Assembly (NCBI GenBank): GCA_001430745.1
Contig: KQ481938.1
Location: forward strand, 1,715,085 to 1,730,463
Reading direction: 5' to 3'
Length of the DNA stretch: 15,379 nucleotides
From: Auxenochlorella pyrenoidosa
Taxonomy: Eukaryota > Chlorophyta > Trebouxiophyceae > Chlorellales > Chlorellaceae
Under the pieces are notes generated by a model. That model saw nothing but the letters and a program-made list of their open reading frames with translations, did no database searches and had not been told where the DNA came from. Each line of letters opens with the position of its first letter. Positions within the stretch are counted from its first letter, which is position 1. This document shows, one piece after another, positions 9,339 through 15,379 of this stretch. The translations under genes and the position numbers were made by a program.

Positions 9339-10025
9339 GTCGCTGGCAGCCTGGGCAGGCGTGCGCTCTCCTGCTCAGAGAGAGCGGCCTGCCGTACCGG
9401 TCCTGCAGCCGTGAAGCGCTGCCTGTATGCCCCCTCAGCTTCTGTACTGAATGAGAACTGGGTCATCCTTGCTGCCCCCGCCTGTGTGCACCTGCCGCCA
9501 GCCCTCAAGCACAAGGCACAGACGTGCCGAGGTGCTTGATGGGCAGCAGCAGGGCTTTGAAAAACCACAACCTTTGTCCCTGAACGCGCTGCCGCCCCTT
9601 GCAAACACTTGACAGCCCATGTCTCGCACCAGCATCAACCCCAACCCGCTATGCCGTCGCACCACTCTAGACGCCTATGTCTCCCTCCTTTCATCACTGG
9701 CGCTTAACAAGGTGATCGCCGCCCTGCCCGAACCCTTTTCAGCTCTTCTATTATCACTCCTTGCTCCACCCCAGCATCCAAGCCACCAGAATGGCCCTGC
9801 ACTGCCTGCACTGCGTGCTGCGTGTTTCGCACATGCCCCCATGCTTTCTCCCTGTCTATCCCGGGGGATTGGGAGACTGCGTGTGAAGGTCACTGGCTAG
9901 CCCAATCAGCAGGAGTCCAGCGGGGAGCTTGCCCCTCCAGCCCTGCCCACCCCTGTTTTCCCCATCGCGTATGCCCCTTTTCAACTGCACTTCTTCATAC
10001 TTACGATCAACAACACCTGTAAGCT
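9339..10025. other. Convergent intergenic region, presumed overlapping 3' UTRs
   Basis: These 687 nt lie between the stop codons of the tail-anchored gene (plus) and the GT61 gene (minus). Composition is slightly less GC-rich than the exons. The plus-strand frame at 9619-9900 opens with ATG but has no recognisable domain or low-complexity signature typical of neighbouring genes, so I read the region as untranslated. A TGTAA stands at its right end. Confidence 0.5.
10018..10022 (+). terminator. Candidate TGTAA polyadenylation signal for the tail-anchored gene
   Basis: TGTAA is the usual poly(A) signal in chlorophyte algae such as Chlamydomonas. This is the only copy I found downstream of the stop at 9338, about 680 nt away. 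Cleavage 10-20 nt further on would fall within the last codons of the opposing GT61 gene. Confidence 0.35.
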
Positions 10026-13000
10026 TCAAGCAAGCCCTCTGTTGCCGCCGCTGGCGGCGCGCTTAATGCTGCTCTGGCCGCCGCTACCGCTGCTGCCGCT
10101 GCTGCTGCTGCCACCTCCACTGCTTGGGCTGGCTGCGCTGCCGGTGCGGTTGCTGCTCTCCGTGTCCGCCAGCCCCGCCATGTCAGCAGGGCAGCGCAGG
10201 CGTGTGCGCCGCCCCTTGCCCGCGTAGCGCATCTCGCCGCCGGGGCCTAGCCACCACCACCAGCGGCCCTCCTCCCAGCGCCTCCAGTACTCTGCCATGT
10301 CGCCCGCCACCTCCACTGCCTCCTGCAGCGCGCGCTGCAGCGCTGCCCAGCTGCAGGCGGGGGTGGGTGGTGAGAGGGGGGCTGAGCGGGTCGGGAGGGG
10401 CAGCAGGCACTAGGGTGGACGTGCTGTGGCTGGGGGAGGCCGGCACCGGTGTCCCTGCTGGGCAGCATGAGGCGCTGGCTGCTGCACTTGCCGTGCCATG
10501 ACAGGTCAGTGGATGGCCTCCACCTTACTCAGGGGCGCTGCCCTTGTGGCCACCTCACAGCTGCCCACACCTGGATGCACACATCAGCCAGCCCCGCTGC
10601 CACCTGCAATGGCCTTGCCTTACCTGACAATCAAGTTGCGGAACTTGGGCCAGCTGTCGGGGCGGCCCAGCCCTGCCGCCTCGCCCAGGCCGGGGGTCCA
10701 GGCCTGCGGGTCGCAGATGGAGAGCAGCCACCACTGCACCTGCGTGTCCGCATCCTGCTGGGGAGGGGGGCAACGCGTGGCTGCGTGCTTAGCGACAGCG
10801 CATGGCACGTGCACCACGGGTGTGCGGCCAGGCAGGCAGCGCCGCCCCAGCTGAAAGGCAGGCAGCGAGTCCCTGCGTCGCCCCGGTGCGGAGCTTAGCA
10901 GCCGCACAGCAGCAGCAGAAGGGAGGGGGGCGCTGATGCTCCGCGCAACAGCCTGCACGGCGCGGGGAGTGCCACAGGGGCCGATGCCCGCAGTCTTGCC
11001 TCCATGTTGAATAGGGGGTACTGCAGGTGCGCAGACCCTGCATCAAAGCCGTACGGCTGCAGCTCGATCATGGCCGACCCCGGGCGCATGAGCCAGCCGT
11101 TGGCCTGGTTGGCGCCGTGCACCTGCGGGCAGGGGTGGGGGTGGGGGCGCTCAGCTGGCCGTGCTGGACGGCCCGACAGCTTGCTGCAGCATGACTGCTG
11201 CAGCCTCGCATCCCCGCAGCCCTGCCTGCAAAGAGGCTCTGCCCCCCAGCCTGCCGCGCGGGGGCCAGGGTTGCAGCGCCGCAGCGCTGCAGCGCCGCCT
11301 GCAGGCACACACCGCTATAAAGATGTCGGCCTGCTGGGCGGCGGCCATGCCTGTTAGAAGGTCTGCCATCTCCACCTGCACAAACCAGGGAAGGATGGGG
11401 GGGAGGGGGGCGACGGAGGTTCGGCAGAGCTCATGAGTAAGTGTTCAGCTGTTAAGGACAACCTGAACCTGAAAATGGACGTGAGGGAAGCAGGTTCGCC
11501 GCTTGCTGGCTTCCAGCCATTGTGCCAAGGGCACAGCTGGCCACCGTATCCGCCTGACCAGCGCCGCATCCAGCCAGCAGCCCACACCAACCTCCTGGCA
11601 CGAGGCGCGCAGCCGCTGCCCCCTGCTGGTGGTGTGGCGCCACGCGTTGCAGCGCTGCAGCAGCTCTGCGGCGTTCAGCAGCTGCCTGTCCAGAGAGGAA
11701 CGCCTGTGGAAGATGACGCGCAGCAGCCGCTCGCCCTCGCCCTCGCCGCCGGTGCTGCCTCTGCTGCTGCTGCTTTCGCCTCTGCCGCTGCTGCTGCCGC
11801 TGTCTGCTCCACCCTCTGCAATTGCTGGCGCTGCTAGGCTCTGCTCCACCGTTTGCATGCTGCTGCCTGATCCAGCAGGCAGCGCCTCTGGCAGCAGCGC
11901 CGGCAGCTGTGGCCGGTAGTGCCGCGCCAGCTGCTGGCCCAGCCCGTGCAGCGGCCAGCGCGTGATGTTCAGGCCGCGGGCGCACACAAACAGGCTGCGG
12001 AAGCAGCGCTGGTGGCCGCCCTCAAAGCTGGGGGGCGGCGCGGCGCGGGCGGCAGCCGAGCCGCTGCCCGTGCCGCTGCCGCCACCACCGCTGCCGCTGC
12101 CGGGGAGGTCAATCCCCCTGGGGCCCTGCACCCCCCCGGGCAGGCGTGCCGAGAAGTCGGCCCAGGTCTCCACGCGCAGCGCCAGCAGGGGCTGGGCCAC
12201 CTGGTAGTTCATGTCGGGCGCAGCGTGGCCCTCCGCCGTCACCAGCACCAGCTTCATGTGGGCGCCAGCCCAGGGGGTCTCCTGCATCAGGCCCCACAGC
12301 TTGGCGGCGTTGTCTGCGTGCGAAGGGGTGGGTTGTGGGTGGTGGGGTGGGGTGGGGGGTTGTGGGGGGTGGGGGGGGGTAGCAGGGGGTATGGGATATG
12401 GTGCGGCGCAGAGAGTTGCACATTGACAAAGCGCCCGGCCTTCCCCCCCTTCCTGCCCACACGCCACAAGCCCCCAGCCTGCGCCCGCATAGCGTGCGCT
12501 GCCAGGGCGGGGCGGGGCGGCGCGCACCCCTGAAGAAGTGCGCCATGTTGGCGGCCCACATGGGGAAGAAGACCAGCGGGACGGTGCAGCGAGAGAAGGC
12601 GGGGGCGGCCAGGTAGGGGGCGCCCTCGGTGGCGCTGGCTGGGCGCACCCTGATGGGGGCCAGCCCGTACCGGTAGTCCCGCGCCGACTGCGCAGGGGAG
12701 GGTGAGGTGGCTCGGAAGGGAGGGGAGGGTGGCTCGCCAAGGCCTTGCATCGGCCGATGGCCGCCAGGCTGCGCCCCTGGCACCAGGCAAGCGCCAGCCA
12801 CCCCTGCAGGGCCGTTCCGCGTGGTGCGCAGTGCAGTCGCGCTGCTGTCGTGCAGGCAGGCCGGCTCACGCCGTTGCGGTGCAGGAAGATGTACTTGCGG
12901 TGGTGCTCCTCGGGCTCGATGAGGAAGGGGGCGGTGCCCGGCCGGTCGGCGGTCATGCGGTGCTCCTCGCCATACAGGATGATGGACCCCTGGTCCACGC

Positions 13001-13295
13001 ACGCGTCGTGCAGCAGCTGGCAGCTGTCTGCCCAGGGCGAGGGCGCAACAGCTGGCGGCCGGCAGGCATGGACGGCAGTGCCGCCGGTGGCTGGGGAGGC
13101 GGGGCTGGCAGCGCTGCTGCCGCCGCTTCTGCCACCAGTGTAGTGTGGCTCAACCTGACGCATCTGCGGGCCGCAGTTCGTCTCTATTTGGAGACGCTGC
13201 TGGCTGAGCAGCAGCAGAGTGAGCAGCAGGCACACCGATGCCACGGCAGCAGGCAGCGGGAGACGGCGGTGCTGCTCGGCGGCCACCGGCCGCAT
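10026..13295 (-). CDS. GT61-family glycosyltransferase, type II Golgi membrane protein
   Basis: Minus-strand exons 13295-12870, 12687-12528, 12313-11592, 11375-11313, 11122-11000, 10754-10624 and 10350-10026 join in phase to 649 residues. A basic N-terminus precedes a hydrophobic signal anchor at about 12-31 (PAAVASVCLLLTLLLL), giving a type II topology. GT61 hallmarks are FVCARGLNITRWPLHGLGQQ, VIFHRRSS (395-402) with LLNAAELLQRC, EMADLLTGMAAAQQADIFIA, and VHGANQANGWLMRPGSAMIE at 458-477 followed by LQPYGF, the counterpart of the HGAxLxN...PGxxxIEL motif of EOGT, POMGNT2 and plant xylosyltransferases. These enzymes transfer sugars from nucleotide sugars to glycans in the secretory pathway; donor and acceptor cannot be read here. 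Gly/Ser-rich insertions interrupt the domain, and a W-rich segment (GRWWWWLGPGG) plus a Ser/Gly tail end the protein. One intron appears to use a GC donor. Confidence 0.85.
12329..12390 (+). repeat. G-rich tract (C-rich on the GT61 transcript) in intron 2
   Basis: The plus strand holds many G runs of 3 to 9 separated by T, TT or GT, between the donor and acceptor of the second GT61 intron. On the transcript this becomes CCCCACCCC-type sequence leading to TTCGCACGCAG, so it can serve as the pyrimidine tract. The template strand could fold into G-quadruplexes. Confidence 0.8.
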
Positions 13296-14149
13296 GGTTC
13301 CCGGTGCCTCGTTTTCTCAGATCCGCTGCTGGATGAGACCGCGAGCGTGCGACAGCAAGAGGGCTAAAAGCGGGATAGGTTTCACGAGTTTGTCTACCGC
13401 GAGCCCACTGAGCGAGCAGACCACTTGAAGAAGATGAGGCTATCATACGATGAGCATTGTAAACAGCAGCTGCGCTTTGCTGTCGACGCCATCTTGAGTT
13501 CAAGTTGATGCCCGCCAGGCTGGCGGCGGCGTCACGCAGCCATCAGCCACCCTGGTGGCGGCAGTGATCAGGCAGACTGGCATGAATGCATTTCTTCATG
13601 CGAGGAGGAACCGCCGGTTGAACTATGTGTAGCAACATAATTGACAATGTTTTGGTTGGAGCCAAACAAAAGGGTATCTAGAGAATGCAAGCTGCATGGG
13701 CAGATTGCCAAGCTGTCCACTCAGTCCTCTGCACCCTGCTCTACCTTGCTCATACAAAGTAGCATAATTAGGACGAGACTCTCCAGGCACATTATGCTTT
13801 CCTTGTTTCCATTCCACCAGCCAGTACCTGCGAGCACGGGGAGAGGCTGCTCACAGGCATGCCAATGTTCAAAGGCAACGGCAGTCCTGCTTGTGCCAAC
13901 ATTGTTGCAAACAGAATTTGGAAGAGGTAAAATGCACATTGATGTTGAATTTTCAAAACAAAGGCATCTCCTGTGGCTTAGCCAGCTGGCCATCCCAATG
14001 CCTATCCGGCTCCGCAAATGTGAGGTGGATGCAGTCCGACGTGGCGGCGGCGGCGGCAGCATTGTGCTGCCAAGATCTTGCCCAATCGTTTGAGTTGTTA
14101 AGATCGTTGAGCGCCCTTCATCCAACTCGGCGTGCGTGCTCGTGGACGT
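13296..14149. other. Divergent intergenic region with AT-richer island
   Basis: This region lies upstream of the GT61 gene (minus) and the SDR gene (plus). About 13600-13990 is clearly richer in A and T than anything else in the window (for example 13621-13680). I see no classical TATA box, tRNA, terminal inverted repeat or coding domain. A small hairpin, TTTGG-TTGGAG-CCAAA, stands near 13650. Short similar strings TAGCAACATAATTGAC and TAGCATAATTAGG occur about 130 nt apart. It probably holds promoters and 5' UTRs. Confidence 0.45.
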
Positions 14150-14410
14150 ATGGCGTCGTGCTCCCAGCTTTCTCCCTCCGCATCGCTCTCTCCCCGCTGC
14201 GGCTATCGCCCCAGTGCGTCTGGGGACCAGCGCATCCCATCGAAGCCTGCTTGACGTGCCCCGGCGCTGCCCCCAGCTGCTGCCGGCGTCAGTAGCTGCT
14301 GTGCACCTGCTGCCGCGTGCCGCTCTGCAGTAGCACAATGCTACAGTTCCGCCCTGCATGGCCTGCCTGCAGGCCGCACAGCAGCACGCACCCGTGCCAC
14401 AAGGGTCGTG
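14150..14410 (+). other. SDR 5' region: candidate transit-peptide exon and leader
   Basis: ATG 14150 opens MASCSQLSPSASLSPRCGYR, in the same frame as the SDR, interrupted by TGA at 14252. From 14255 to the SDR ATG at 14411 the frame is open again and has no Asp or Glu, being rich in Ala, Arg, Ser and Cys. A 63-nt intron, donor GTGCGT at 14214 and acceptor CCCCCAG ending at 14276, would remove the stop and keep phase, giving a continuous transit-peptide-like leader. Acceptor CTCTGCAG ending at 14330 would also fit. Neither is proven. Confidence 0.4.
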
Positions 14411-14411
14411 A
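14358..14411 (+). promoter_or_regulatory. Upstream ORF overlapping the SDR start codon by one base
   Basis: An ATG at 14358 opens a 17-codon frame (MACLQAAQQHAPVPQGS) whose TGA at 14409-14411 shares its last A with the ATG of the SDR at 14411. This applies only if translation starts in this leader; if the exon at 14150 is used, the uORF is simply internal and out of frame. Confidence 0.35.
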
Positions 14412-15379
14412 TGGCAGCAGCTCCGGAGCGGGTGGCAGTGGTGACTGGCGGTACTCGTGGGATTGGGCGCGGCATCGCCGACTGCCTGGCCCGTGACGGG
14501 TACAGCCTGGTGGGTGCCTCGCCTCCCCGCCAGCGTTTTCCCCTTTCGTCTGTCTTGAGAGCGCGGCAGCCAGACTTCGAATAGCTGGAAAGGAATGGGA
14601 CCAGCGGCACCCTGGCGCTGTCTGCTGCTGCGCACCGCGAATTCGCTGCCCGCCGCGACACCTGGCGGCGCAGGTGCTGGGCTACAACAGCGACGCGGCA
14701 GCGGCAGAGGCGGCGGCGGCGGAGCTGCGCGCTGCGCACGGCGTGGAGGTGGAGGCTGTGGGGGGCGATCTGACCCAGCCGGGCACCGCGGACGCGCTGT
14801 TTGAGGCGGTGGCGACGCGCTTTGGCGGCCGCTGCACCGCGCTGGTGCACAACGCAGGTGGCCGGCCTCGCCGTGCTGGGGGCCATGCCCTGCCCCCCTT
14901 GCCTGCCCTTCACGCTCCCTGCTCATATCCCGCTCCTCTTGCTGCAAGCGTGCGGCACCCCGAGCCCGTGCTCCCCTGGCCGCCTGCCCTCTAATGAGCA
15001 GGCCTGTACATTGGGGTGACCTCCGTGTCAGAGGCCCAGCCTGCTCCCATGGGCAGCACAGACGACGTCTGGGAGGCCCACTGGGCATACTATCATGCCA
15101 CCTACGGTGAGTTGCGCAGTGGCACCCTGTACATGCGAGAAGTGGCACCCTGCGCATCGCGTGTACGCACGGGCGGGACTGTGCTGCATGCAGGGGTGTC
15201 CATGGCCTGGGCACGTCCCCTGATACACAGCGCATGGCACAGGTGTGACAGGGCATGGCACGCCGTGCCCACCACGCCTCCCCCCGCAGTCATGGCCTTC
15301 AAGCGGCTGCTGGAGCGGGCGCAGAAGTGCGAGGGCCTGCGCCACGTGGTGGCCATCTCGGCGCAGGGCTGCAATGCCA
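14411..15379 (+). CDS. Short-chain dehydrogenase/reductase (SDR), 3' end outside window
   Basis: Exons 14411-14509, 14674-14857, 15002-15106 and 15290 to the window end join in phase to 159 residues of an incomplete protein. The Rossmann signature TGGTRGIG sits at residues 12-19 after VAVV. Then come strand 2 (LVLGYNSD), an acidic D65 in the GGDL motif that packs against adenine, and HNAG at 92-95, restored by a split Gly codon (NAG|LYIG). VVAISAQGCNA at 149-159 carries the Ser position of the catalytic triad; the YxxxK motif must lie beyond the right edge. Absence of an acidic residue after strand 2 (GYNS) suggests NADP(H) preference, an inference. The substrate is unknown. The start MAAAPERV gives a normal cytosolic-type SDR, but the acid-poor frame upstream makes a chloroplast-targeted longer form possible. 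Confidence 0.9.

Noticed and set aside
9619..9900. 93-codon plus-strand ORF beginning MSRTSINPNPL
   Set aside because: It lies in the likely 3' UTR between convergent stops, has no recognisable motif and no nearby promoter signal.
11445..13295. Single uninterrupted 616-codon minus-strand frame over the GT61 gene
   Set aside because: It reads through two introns; the segments between HRNG and DNAAKLWG are Pro/Ser/Arg nonsense while the true exon 2 lies in another frame. The spliced model replaces it.
14252..14254. In-frame TGA as a selenocysteine codon
   Set aside because: Green algae do make selenoproteins, but this TGA lies in a leader with no redox motif, and a 63-nt intron removing it is the simpler reading. 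No SECIS element can be assessed here.
13721..15256. 511-codon open frame on the minus strand
   Set aside because: It is antisense to the well-supported SDR exons and their introns, crosses the AT-rich spacer, and shows no domain. Long antisense frames are common in DNA this GC-rich.

Overview
This is nuclear DNA of a GC-rich, intron-dense eukaryote, most likely a trebouxiophyte green alga of the Chlorella type. That placement is an inference. It rests on high GC, genes cut into 3 to 7 short exons by introns of about 54 to 342 nt with GT/GC...AG ends, Ala/Gln/Gly-rich low-complexity protein segments, plant-type protein families, and no sign of operons or ribosome-binding sites. The long uninterrupted reading frames here are mostly antisense or intron read-through. 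The real genes appear only after splicing, so every model below was built by joining exons by hand, checking phase and family similarity.

Layout, left to right: (1) a minus-strand UVR-motif plus ApaG-domain gene, start at 1178, 3' end off the left edge; (2) a plus-strand mitochondrial carrier of the UCP4/plant UCP3 type, 1555-3377, complete; (3) a minus-strand ankyrin-repeat gene, 3552-5371; (4) a minus-strand nucleolar U3 snoRNA-associated protein of the UTP16/NOL7 family, 6003-7242; (5) a plus-strand tail-anchored coiled-coil protein of unknown function, 7650-9338; (6) a minus-strand GT61-type glycosyltransferase with an N-terminal signal anchor, 10026-13295; (7) a plus-strand short-chain dehydrogenase/reductase starting at 14411 (or at a candidate transit-peptide exon at 14150) and running off the right edge.

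The genes do not form a pathway: mitochondrion, nucleolus, Golgi and probably chloroplast are all represented, as expected of an ordinary nuclear locus. Three gene pairs are divergent and share promoter regions of 376 nt, 407 nt and about 1.1 kb. Two are convergent, with 174 and 687 nt between stop codons, so their 3' UTRs probably overlap. I see no mobile element, tRNA, rRNA or CRISPR array.

The points most worth a second look are the UVR-ApaG domain fusion (a possible Clp-type adaptor by analogy), two probable GC-AG introns, a 54-nt intron whose pyrimidine tract is a 21-C run, a tandem duplication starting at a splice donor in the carrier gene, an excess of TGCATG/CATGCA hexamers concentrated in introns, and a probable hidden transit-peptide exon plus a uORF abutting the SDR start.
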